Shown here one piece after another: positions 1-12,500 of a DNA stretch of 64,000 nt (position 1 is the first letter of the stretch; each line of letters begins with the position of its first letter). A program made the translations under genes and the position numbers. This DNA is from Diadema setosum. Lineage: Eukaryota > Echinodermata > Echinoidea > Diadematoida > Diadematidae. The DNA lies in assembly GCF_964275005.1 (NCBI RefSeq), contig NC_092698.1:22271309-22335308 (forward strand), in the 5' to 3' direction. The notes beneath the pieces were generated by a model. That model was given only the letters and a program-made list of their open reading frames with translations. It was not told the DNA's origin and did no database searches.

Positions 1-1390
1 TGGGCATATGATTTCCATGCCTGTCAAGCGTGGCGTGGAAGTGCTCATCCATGTGTGTTCAATTTGCACGTGCAACGTTGGACTTCTGTGGCAGAGTATG
101 AGATCGTCCTTTGTGTCTACCGGTATCTGAGATCCAGACATGTTTCAAAAGTGAAGCTGTGACTTTGCCTGACACTGTTGCTGATTTTTTTTAAAAAGCG
201 AGGGTCAGAGGTTTTGAAACCCCAACTAAATTGTGCCCTAATACAATGTAAATGGCATTAAGTATCTACCCTATTCCATTTCAGACTTTGCAACACCATC
301 AAGTCCTAAATGTTTAGGCAGGTCATACACATTGTTATCTGTCCTGTATTCTTTATGAAAGAGAAGAAATGTTAACATTTAAGTACTTCACTTCTTTTCT
401 TTCTTGGGGGGTGAGGGGGCACATGAAATATGAAAAGAAGGACAGAGACAACCTCACATTATGTTTTGAATAATATCTGTACACATACATAATTATGTAT
501 AGCTCTATATTCGTATACTAGTATCCAATGGCATATAATATGTATAATATTAATATTTGCTGAACACTATTTTTCAGGAGTTTGATACTAGCGATTTGTA
601 ACCTCCTGGTGAGGGTTTGACTATTTCTTTGCCATGGATTAATGAATATCTCATTCAGCTTTCCAAATTGCACATATTGTGCGTACACAAGTATTTCTAT
701 GTACTCCATGGATATTAACTTGGGGGGCATTTGCTACATGTACGTCTTGCCCATGGGGGAGCGTTTTTCCACTTGGCAGGGTCGTGACATTTTGAGTTCT
801 GCTTCGATTAATGTGCCATGTCTCGCCTTGGAGACTCTTGATGCACAAGAGTAAAATTCTACTTTTTCAATTTTTTTATTTATTTGTTTTTTAGCACCAT
901 AGCATTGAGAAGTTTTTACAGGTATCCGCTGGTTTTTATTTGCTTATTGAAGATGAGCTGAGGGAGTCTGCCGATGGAGAAGACATGATGAACGGTTGCC
1001 TGGTTACCAGAGTTCAGATGTGATGATGCTTACGTACATGATTTCTAAAGCAGTGCTATTGGTGTAGTTATGAATTCATATCGTATGTACCTGAGGATGT
1101 AATTTCCCTGTGATTGCAATGCGTAGAAACTGTGACGAGTGTGCCTGTGTGTCTGTCTGTCTGTGTGTTTTAGTTCATCAGTAATCGGTTCAAAAACCTG
1201 AAGATGCCGTCAGAGGTGCATGTTTCGTGGATTGTCTTTGACTTATATTGCACATGTGTTCCTCAGCAGTTAATAGTCATCCTTTCTGATGTAAACGATT
1301 CAACTTTTGTTTGATTTTTTTCTTATTCTTCTCGCCCGTTTGTCTTTCCTTCTGTCTGTCTCCCATCCTCGTGTCCTGTTGCTATGGCAG
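1..1390 (+). other. intron of talin, no exon recognised
   Basis: The first talin exon in the window begins with an acceptor at 1389-1390, so this stretch should be the tail of the preceding intron. I translated the GC-richer pieces (about 930-1020 and 1200-1230) and found nothing resembling talin. No repeat or RNA gene was recognised. Confidence 0.6.
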
Positions 1391-3533
1391 GTTGCTGAGC
1401 GCATCAAGAAGACGGTGCAGGATCTTGGACACGCCTGCATCGGCCTGATCAAGAATGGAGGTACGGTTCAGGGCAACCCCACTGACAACATGGCCAAGAA
1501 AGAGCTCGTGGACAGCGCCAGGAACACCTGTGAAAAGGTGCAGACTTTTGTTGTGCCCGGGCATTGCCAAATTGACAAAGATCATGATGTGTACATACAT
1601 GTTCAGGCTACATGTATAGAATCTTTGGTCATACTTATAGATAATTCACATGCAGACATTCACAAATTCCAGTTTAGGAAGTAAAAAAAAAAAATGCAGT
1701 CATAATAGAATGAATTTGTTTTCTTTAGTGTGTTGTTTTCTTTGAAAAAAAAAATGTACAACTGTACCTTGCAAACTTGAAATGACCCTCCACCCAGAAA
1801 GCAGGAGATGTGAATTTCAGTGACCTGCAAATTTCCCATGTGACTTGTGTGTGGTCTCCCTCATAGAATAGTATTATTTGTGATGAAGTTTTTATGACTA
1901 CTTTAAAGGGGATGATGATCCAACATTGTGAATTGCGAAGAAAATGTCTGGAAGCCAGACATCCTGGGCAACTCGCACATAGACATCGTAATAGGAGTCG
2001 GTACAGTTTTAAAGTAGCAGAAAAGAAATTCAAGCTGTTACAGTCATCTCTCAGTGCTGAATACACTGAAGAGGCTACCCTGGATGAAGAAGACCTTATT
2101 GTGTCCCTCCTCGCAATGCAGGCCAACTTCGTGATGGCAGCCCTCCAGGCCGGCTCCCGCGGCACCCAGGCCTGCATCGATGCGGCCAGCACCGTCTCCG
2201 GCATCATCGGTGACCTGGACACCACCATCATGTTTGCCTCGGCCGGAACGCTGTCCGCCGAGCCGGACATTGGCTCTTTCGCAGACCACAGGTAAGACCA
2301 GAAGGAACGTATGTGATGCTTGATTTTATTTTTTTTTCTTTCTTTCCAAAAGTCAAGTAATTTCTCTGTTGATCATCTTTGGATGTCCAACATTATCCCA
2401 ACTAATCTTATAAGCCAATTTACACATACGATTCAAACATGTGCAAAGCCAAGGTCCTGTGAGAATGTTTGTGAAATTGCTATTAACTTAAAAACGAAAG
2501 AATCCCCAAGCAAGCTCTATCTAAAATTTAAAGTTATATGTATGTGTGTTTCACACAAGTGATTCATCAACAATGTTTGATCTATGACTGTTTTTGGTTG
2601 TCTTGTACCGTTGTGTCTCAAAATATTCTTTTCTCCCACTCCTCCCCCCTCCTCCATCCCTCCAGGGAGAACATCCTCAAGACGGCGCGTGCTCTGGTGG
2701 AGGACACCAAGACTCTGGTATCGGGTGCAGCAGACAGCCAGGAGCAGCTGGCCATCGCCGCCCAGTCCGCCGTCGGCACCATCACGCAGCTGGCCGACGT
2801 CGTCAAGCTTGGTGCCGCCACGCTCGGTAGGTTCTCGCACCTCGGCACGCCACATGCGTGCTTCAAAATGTGGGAAGTTCACAAAATGACCAAAATCGTG
2901 ATTGTATTCATGACTTGAATCACCTTTCACTCCAGGTTAGGTATTTCTGTCCATGTGTACACAAACTAAAATCAAAGGGGCCTATCTTATCTCACATGTA
3001 GAGTTATGGTCTGGAGATGTTTTCTTATCACAATTTCCCCTAATCGGGACTACTTTGCTCAAATCAGGATAAGTCATTGAAGTCGCACCCTGGCAGTTAT
3101 ACGAAGACTGGTCGGTTTCTTACAAAGGCTATTTTAACAACGGTCAATGAAAGGCATGATGCCTTATTTTTTTGTGTGTGACACCAATTTTTGTTTTGGT
3201 TTGTTTTTTAAACATCAACAGTAATTGTACATGGACCAAAAAATAACGAAGACACAGCTTGTGCAGTCTTTGCTGATTATTAAACAAGACAGTAAAAACA
3301 ACAACAACAAACAAACAATACACCCACATACAGAAGAATAGTAAATCACTTTTTGAATGAATTTCTTACTGAATTTTGATACAGGTGGAGATGATCCAGA
3401 TGGCCAAGTTCTCCTCATCAATGCAGTCAAGGACGTGGCGTCGGCTCTCGGAGACCTCATCACGTCTACCAAGATGGCCGCCGGGAAGACCAGCGATGAC
3501 CCCACCATGGGCCCGCTCAAGAACTCCGCCAAG
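1391..3533 (+). CDS. TLN: talin exons for rod domains R10 end and R11
   Basis: Four exons (1391-1537, 2122-2291, 2666-2826, 3385-3533) encode about 209 residues. The junction of the first two (KKELVDSARNTCEK then ANFVMAALQAG) corresponds to the helix known in vertebrate talin as a vinculin-binding site near residues 1944-1969. The fourth exon carries LLINAVKDVASALGDLI, matching another known vinculin-binding helix of R11. The acceptor of exon 2 was fixed by phase and by homology: the reading frame is open further upstream, but the match to talin begins at ANFVMAAL directly after a cag at 2119-2121. The three short introns (1538-2121, 2292-2665, 2827-3384) hold T-rich tracts and no recognisable element. 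Confidence 0.95.
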
Positions 3534-6500
3534 GTGAGAGGGATCCCTCTTCCTTTGGTCTTTGCGCTTTCACATTGCCCTGAAAGCATTGCCATATATA
3601 AAGAGAGTCTGGCCAACTCAGTTTTTGGCTTAAGTTTTGAAGCCTGTGATCGGTCAAAACTGGTCCCGTGATCCTTGCGGAGCCATGTCGTTACCAAAGT
3701 GCGCTCATACCCAGTGCCCATTGTTCACTAACCCTTATTTGGTAGGTTTTCATTAATACATCTGAGTGTACACGCAAATCCTGTAACGTGTAATACGGTG
3801 GGCAATGACATGGCGTCCAATCCAGTAGTTGTCCAGACTCTCTTTAATATACGGCACTGCCTTAAAGTAAAGCTGGTGTTGCCAATTTGAGGAAGAAATT
3901 TCTTCTGCTCATCTGCCTGTCCACATTTTAAAGAGTGTTTGATACCGTTAAAGGACTTTTCTTTCTTTGTCTTTGTCTTTTTTTCTTTTCTGTTTTTTTT
4001 TTTTTGGTGGAGATATGTCTGTGAGTTGCTATGACTGCTCTAATGCTGTTAATGCTGATTTATTGTCTGTTTAAGAAAAAAAAAATGTAGTATTCTAAAT
4101 TTTGCATAAAGAGCTGCACTAGTACTGATGCACTGTAATAAAAGGGAGCAGATGGGATTGATGTCTGTATTGTGAGTTCCTCTTGGCACTAAACTAGCAC
4201 CCACAAGAATTTGTTCGTCTGTTTGCTTGTCTAAAGCCTAGTTTAAATGAATTCTTAAGCTACTTAAAGAATGTGAATAGGATTTATGTACGAATTTAAA
4301 ACAACAAAAACACAAACAAAAACTATACAGCTCCTGCACCTCATTGCATCAATTGCAAGAAAAAGCAACCCACGTAGCAGGCATTACTCTTTACATTTCA
4401 TAGCACTGAGATTACTGGAGGCTATGCCTTTGTTGGGTCATTTGTCTATCGTTCGAAGATTATTGTCCACGTCCCTCTTTCGTTTGCACCATAAATCGAA
4501 ATTGCATCTATTCATGAAACTTGAGTTTAATTCAAAGAGGTTGTGTGCAAGGAAGAAGCACAACAGGGCGACTGTCTGATTAGATCTTTGACAAAATTTT
4601 GTGAGGGCTCCATCAGGGGTGAAGGGTCAAAGTTTGTGTGTCATAATGTTGACTTTTGGGCTGTTTCAAAAGACAGTTTTGAATGTAAGGTTCAGATCAA
4701 ACCTGCTGCATTCTTTATAACTACTACGGGAAAGTTAGTACCCGAGATTTGCAGCAATATTGTGTAGAAGTCAAGTGTCAACCATCACAGCCTATTTTTT
4801 TTTTTTTTTTTTTTTTAATTAAACCCAATTCATGAATAAATTGTGTAGAGAGATTATTTACTGAGATTTAGGGCAATTTGTAAAGGCCGAGTGTTAACAG
4901 ACAAGGTCACAGCCTAGAATTACCTACACCCCCCCCCCCCAAAAAAAAAAAGTACTTTGTATCTAAATTGTGTCGGGAAACTTGCTTAAGTGGTGGGATT
5001 AAAGGTTTAGTTGTACAAAACATGTACAGATACCAAGGATTGGATTTGCAGAGGCACATCGGATCAGTTCAAACATGGCATAGAGTAATGCAATGCTTCA
5101 CTATCATGGGATGTCTGATTTGATTTGTGTTCTTTAATTTCAGACAAAATCTGAGGTTTATTATGAGGTAAGCTGTGGTTGAAGTCTTGCAAAAAAGACC
5201 CACTCATCTAAAAAAAAAGAAAAAAAAAAGAAAGAAAAATGTCTCAATAAAAGCCAGTCATTGCTTTCTCTTTTCGCAATATCAGCATTCCAGTGTTTCA
5301 CTTTAGAATACATTCATTCATTCATAGCATATTACTGTGTAATATGTGGGCAGTTTGTGAACCTGCGCATCTTTGTCATTTTAAGACTTTGTTTTAGATG
5401 AAAGGATTTCTTCTTATATAACATTCTGGACAAACTGTCGTTGTTATTCGGGGCCATAAAAATGTGTTATTGTGACTGAGTTTGTCTTTTAGATATCCAT
5501 GGTAGATAGTTTGCAGTCAGTTGTCGGCATTTAAATCTTGTTCTTGTGTCAGGGAGACTTCTATCAGGCTCATTGCGTTGTGCATATTTTGAAGATCATT
5601 CTCACAAATAAAATTTTGTAGAATCATCTCTTTTTCTATGTCACATGCCGTGTTTGGTTTCTTTCTCTCTCTCTCTTGCGTCATAATTCATAACATATTT
5701 ATCAAAAAACAAAGAGATGTCAGCTGATTAATCTATGATTGGTGTAATCATCTCTTCTATTTGTCAGGGATATTTATACATTCTTGTGTTTCAGTGCTGT
5801 ATCTTTGTAAATTATCTGTGTTTGATTTTTTTTTTTTTTTTCAAGTTCAGGTGGTTTCAATAATGTTCAATAAACAAACAGTGGTTACATCAGTCTTTCT
5901 ATTTGCAATGCATACTACAGCAGTAGATATACATGTAGCATGTCATGATACATTCACATCGTGGCTTGGCTTTTTACATCTTGCTACATTCTGTGATCAA
6001 GAAAGACAATAAAAAAAAACAACAGCAAAGAAGAAAATGCATTGTGTGCGTTTAGTCAGAAAGAATGTCATGACATGGGTAATAATGCTAAAGGCTTTTA
6101 GGAAGTGTAAGTCTGTCTCTTATAGTATCATCCCAATGCTTTGAACTTAACTGGCTTCTGTCTGATCCGTACAGTTCACATGGGAGCCATTTTGGAATCA
6201 TCCCACGTACAACTTGGGGTTGGTTCCTGATGATGTGTAAATTCATTTTTTTTTTTTTTGGGGGGGGGGGGGGTGATACGATGAAGATGAACCAAAGCCT
6301 TGTGAGTCAAATCTTGAAAAGCATTTCTTTGTGGACAAACAATGTTTGTTTGTTTGTTTTTTCTGGATTTTATTGATCAGAACAAAACATTGTCCTTTTT
6401 CATTTCGTATATGGCATATGAATTTTTGACATCACAAAGCCAAACATTTTTAACAGCATTCAATGACAGTGAAATTACCAGACGTCTAATCAAACCATTT

Positions 6501-9500
6501 TTGAACTATACTCTCTAACAAACAATGTTTTCTTCCTTGTTTGATGATTTTTAAACATTTTTAAGGATCATCAGGTATTCATAGTACTGTCATGAACTGG
6601 CATGAAATCCAAATACTAATGTGGGGGGGGGGGGGAGGGGGGGGGGGGAGTGTTATTATTAGCACTGGTATTACTTTTAGTAGCCTGTTCATGTCCCATG
6701 CCAATGACATTAGAAGATGATGGCTCTGGGGATATAGCACTCCTATCGATGCCAACAGATAATCAATTGTGGTAGACATTGGCAAGCATTGCTGGATGTT
6801 TGACTTTGCAATAGCGAGCATTTCCTGGGTAGTCTGTGGTGTTTTGGGGGACTTTTAAAACCTGATTTGGTTGTCTATGGGTGTCATCAAGAGATTTGTG
6901 GTTGTGGACATCACCATGACAAAAAAAAAAAAAAAAAAAAAATGTGCAAGCAGCTTTTTTTCCCTTTTTTTTTTCATCTCTTTTTTTGAAATTCATGCCT
7001 ACATGTATGTGATTTAACCCTAACTAGGCCGGGGGGGGGGGGCTCCGAGGCCCCCCCTCGACGTTCCGCGCAATGTATCGCTAACGCGAAAAGCTATCGC
7101 CGCGACGTTTTGTGACTTTTTTCTTTCGAGTCTCCCGCATCTTTTGACACCAAATTTGCGATACCCGGGCGCGCGGTTCTGAAGTTGCGCATAAATATGT
7201 ACGTGCATGTCAGACCAAAAATTACTCAAAAACGTGAATTCGTGTACAATTTCAATGCAAACTGTGCTTACAGGCAAATTTCATAAAAGCATGATTATTT
7301 TGAGGTTTTATGGATTAATATCAATTAATAACATATTTTCTTGTTCAGAACAATGTCGCGGACAAGTTTCATTGAAAAAAGAATGAAAAACATAAAGTTG
7401 AAAAAACAAAGAAATACATAAGAAATTCAAAAAACAATAAAATACTTAGGAAATTTTTTCTGATGGTGTAATTTTTTTTTCTTATATTTGCTCAGGACAC
7501 TGAAAAGAATATTTCCACAAAAAATGTGCCCATTTTGAGCTTTATTTAGTGATTTATACAAAATTGTCTGATTTCATGCATCATTACGTATAAATTAGCA
7601 TAATTTAGCATAAATGATAATTTCTTTAAAATTTAACTTCATGGTACTTTAGATTACATCATAGGCAACGTGCGTGCCAATTTTTGCAAATTTGCAAAAA
7701 GCTGCAAATTTTTTGTGTCAGTCATTTTTTCTATGAAGTGCTACTTGTAGCTTTTTTTGCCATTCATGGATGTATTGTCCCTGGGTTGATGAGACCCTGT
7801 ATCTCAAAAATCGTGAATTTTCAGGAGAGTGCAAAAAACTTTTATATTAATCTTAGCAACATTTTTGCCAAGTAATGTCAACATTGACATCAAATAATGT
7901 AGAAACATTGTTGTACATATTGTAGGTTACAATTGTACTGTTTTAAAACTCAAATCAGTATTTTTGATATTCAAAATTGAGCAAAGAGCTTTTTGAATAG
8001 ATGCCAATTGAGATATGAGTTCTTGTCACCCCCAGGGATGATATGCTAATGTGCAGACAATTGTTTTTGCCTCTTTCAACAAAGCATTCATTAGGTATTT
8101 GAAATTGGATCATCTACATGTAGATGTACAATGTGGAGTGTATTTCAGAAATGTAATGTCTGACTGTTGATGGTGTGCTGCTTTCAAATGCAATGTGATA
8201 CTCAGCTGAAGCCCAGCAAAAAACCCCAAACAACAACCCCAACCCCCCCCCCCCCAAAAAAAAAAAAAAAACCAGCAGATTCTACAAGCTGCATATACAA
8301 CCTAGTATATCTGGCAGTTGACATCACATAAAATGACAACAAATGAGTTTAGTTCTGCCTGATATGATACCCTCAACAAAGATTTGCTCCACCATCGTGT
8401 ATATTCACCTGACATTCTGAAGACAGTTACAAAAAAAAAACAAAACTGTATTTTGATCTTATGCCTACACATTGTCCTTTGGATCCTGAATGGATAAACC
8501 CAGTGTGCAATCAAGAGGAAATTCATTCTGGCAAGATGTCTGCCTGTCATTAAACATGATAACGGCCAAGTTGTTCATTCTTTTTAAAAACTGGGACAAA
8601 TGGAAGAGTTCTGACATATCCTTTGCAGAGTCATAAAAAGATGCTTGTATGGTACTTGAAAAGTGTAATAAAATATGGACAGTTTTTGGACGACCTGATG
8701 ATCTATGAACAAGAAGCATTGCAAAGAAACAAGAGTAGACCATTTACTGGTCAGTGAACAAAGCTTATTGGTGGAGTGATAGAATGCAAACAGTGTTTGA
8801 AACAGAGAAAGACTTTTATCTCTCTTCTCCACAGATGATGGTCACCAACGTTACGTCACTCCTCAAGACGGTGAAGAGCGTGGAGGACGAGGCAACCCGA
8901 GGCACAAGGGCGCTAGAGGCCACCATCGACGCCATCGTGCAAGAGGCTCGGGTACATACTTTGGTGTTTTTGTTAGTTTCCTGTCTCATTTTTTTTTTCA
9001 GTGTTTTTTGCTCTCGATTAAAATGTGGTGGTAACAGATACAAATTGTCTCTTTTGGAATGGTAGCAATGGTATGATTGCTTAACAGTCGATTCAGGATG
9101 GCCTGGATATGTAAAAACGTTGGGATTTTGATGAATCATTGAATTGGCTAATGATGTGTATATATGTGAGATAATCCTAGATCTTCAGGATTGCCTGAAT
9201 AAACATTAAGATTTTGATGAATCGTTGAATTGGCTAGTGATATGTACTGCATGTGAGATAAGTCTAGATCACTGTGACAAAATTGTTGAGCATCTGAAGT
9301 TGTGATGCATCCTCACACCAAGAGAATTGATGGTAAAAGCTCATTGAAACGAAAAAGCAGTGCAAAAAGTAGTCTAATTGTCCAGGAGTCCCAGTTAAGA
9401 TATCCCTCAATTCTTCGTGTTTCCCAATCTTCATTCATTCTGAGGTTTACTGCATATCACCTGGTATCAAGACTAATTTTGACAATGTTGTGATGCATAC

Positions 9501-12500
9501 AAGAGTCCAATACAGTACAGTTTCAAATCGGTCACTCTGTCCCTCTATCTGTCATGGTATAACTTCCTCACCCCATTCAGATACTTGACACACCCCCATC
9601 TGCCGATGCCAAGGCCACGCCGGAGGAACTCATCCGCAGCACCAAACAGGTTACCCTGGCAACGGCCAAGGCCGTGGGGGCCGGGAACTCCTGTCGCCAG
9701 GACGACGTCATCCAGGCTTCCAACATTTCTCGCCAGGCCATCTTCGAAATGCTCGACACGTGCAGGGTAAAATGGAATGATAAGATTTCGAACAATCTGC
9801 CGTTCTGTTTCAAATGTAACGTCAGGTGTCAGATTGCGGTTATGAGTTTAAAGTTGCAGATAATGTGTGTAGTTTCATGTATGTTCATGCTGTATACATG
9901 TCACCATCTCTTTAGAAATTGCATTTCATAGCCTCTTCCTTCTTTTTTTCTTTTCTCTTTTTTTTTTTTTTTTTTTTTGGTGAGTTGATACTGCCTTTAG
10001 ATAAAAGGTTTGGTTTTTATAGGCTCAACACCTTTATCTGGGAATGAGAAATGAATTAGTGTCAAATATATCAACTAAGATCATGCACTTATCTTTTTTG
10101 TGAGGTTGGCGTAGAGATTTTAAGAGAGTAGTAATGTTTAGATCACATTGTTCTTTTTTTTCCTGTCAGTTGTGGATGGGAGGTCCACTGACTTTGAAAT
10201 GTCTACCCTGTAGTCATATTCCATGTAGAAGATATTTTATATATGGTTCTAGGGCAATTACCCCCTGGACAATTACCCCAGACCCTTCCCCTGACCCCAA
10301 CCCTAATCCTAGCCCAAATTATAACTCTAAACCTAACCCTAACCCTTATCTTTACTCTAACCTTATCCCTAATCAGTATTTAGCTGGGGAGTAATTGCCC
10401 TCAAGGAGTAATTGCCCTGATACGTTTCTGTATAGCAACTGGAGACTAGAACTTTGTTGCCTTCATACTCAGAATATGGTGATAAATACATTATATGTTA
10501 AAATGGTCATATAGTGGCAATGCCAAGCTGCTTGCGGTGGCTTTGGTCAACATGTTGCATATCCGTCTGTTCTTCTTCTCCTCCATCTGCCTGCAGAGGG
10601 CAGCACCCACTGCCGAGACTGCGGAGGTCAGAAATCGCTGCCTGATGTCGGGTCACCAGTGCGCTGATGCCTTCCGCTGCCTGCTTGAGCAGGTCCATGC
10701 GGTGAGTTTCCTCTGCAAATCAAGTTACATCACAGTCAAGTTTGGGTGATTGTTTTGTTGTTTATTTATTTGTTTGTTTGTTAGTTTTTTGGGGGTGGGA
10801 GTGAGTTTGTCCATACCGGTAGTTGCTTTGTAGACTATAGCTACAGTGTATGTGCTTTGACGTATTACAGGTTACGGGTTATAGTGAAAGTCCCTTCAAC
10901 TTTAGAATCAATCAGATGGTACAGAGTTGCAGCTTAAAGGTATCCTTTACATTCAGAAACAAGAAGTGAGTACTCTGTGACATAAAATCCTGTTTGTAAC
11001 AGAATTCCTCTTGCGTGTTGCATGAAGATTTTTCTGTGTGAAGATGGAGGGGGAGTGGGAGTCAGTCACTACAACAATTCCCTGCATGCAGCCATCAACA
11101 CATGATTGTCGATAACAAATAACAATTTTCTTTACAGAATTTACTAGTGAAGGTTACTACTGTTAAAGGAAGTGTTTAATTTCCCCTGTAAATGTTCTTT
11201 ACATCCATCATCTTGTAAATGTTTGATAAAGTTTAGTAGGCAACATGCATTTTTACAACTTTAAGTTATTCTTGTATTGTTCATTCTACTTTATCTGCAA
11301 ACTCTGGTTGCACCAGATTCAACATACATTGTACATGACAGTATCAATATATGGGCTGCAATAGTGTTCAGAAATGGGACTGATTTCTTTGTACAGTTGA
11401 AATTGATGGTAAGCATAGCGATGCAGATGTTGGTGTAGGCGGGTGTGTGTAAATGACTCTTATGTCCATGCTCGCCCTGTATACCTGCAGAACATCCAAA
11501 AGCCACTGCCAGAGGGCAAGCAGAGACTACTGCAGCACTCCAAGCGGGTGGCACAAACCGTCAGTGAGTTGGTGCAGGTGGCTGAGCAACTCAAGGGTAA
11601 GCATACCTATGATCTCTCTCTTAATAACTAGAAAAGCTCTTCGAGAGCGCAGACTTCTGTCATGCAGCTAATCTCCACCCAAACACATGAGCTGAAAATC
11701 GTCCAATATCCCAATAAAGGAGCCTTTTGTTTACGTCATCTGCTTCCAGCTGTGCGGCGCCTCGCCCAAGCAGAGCACACGCTTGAGAGCGCATGAATAT
11801 GCAAACCTCAAATGCGCAGGTCTTGAACTCCCAAGTTCATGGCCCTATCTGCAAAAAGATCAAAAACCTTTTAAAGATTGATTAAAATTCCCAGATCGCT
11901 ACCAAAATTTAATCATCTGTTCCTTGTGCCATTATCAACTTTTTTTGCAAGTTCCATCCTAACCCGTCCACAACTTTTTGAGTCATTTTGCCTACAGACA
12001 ACAAACCAACCAACAAATAAACAAACTAACAAGCAATCAAATCAACACCGATGAAAACATCACCTCCTTCCTTTGCGGTGGTAATGATAATAATAATAAA
12101 ATATATGACTTAGATTGCGCCAAATCGACTCTGTAGAGTGCTCAAGGCACATACATGCTATTATTACCCCGGTCACTGGATAGGCCTACATTATTTCCAT
12201 CCAGCACTGTCAGTGCTCACTCTCCATTTCCTGGGGAGCATTCCAGCATATGCTTTGATATATTCCTTTGTTCTCCCTCCCTAATGCTTTTCCTTCACTG
12301 CTGTTTCATTCTCCACCACAACTACTACTACTACTACCACCAATACCATTTCTATCAATCCCCACCATATCCACAGTCACCATTACCAATCATCATTTCC
12401 ATCATTTCCACTGTCACCACCATTGTTAACCCATTGAGGACGAGTCCCGAGTATTCTCGGGCAAGTGTCTATGGTAAATGCATGTTGTAGCAAAATCAGC

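Noticed and set aside
2584-2889. Alternative frames over talin exon 3
   Set aside because: Arginine/serine-rich and histidine-rich frame-shadows of a GC-rich exon; only the talin frame matches and splices.
10280-10375. True interstitial telomere tract
   Set aside because: Units are degenerate and bounded by inverted repeats, so a mobile element explains it better.
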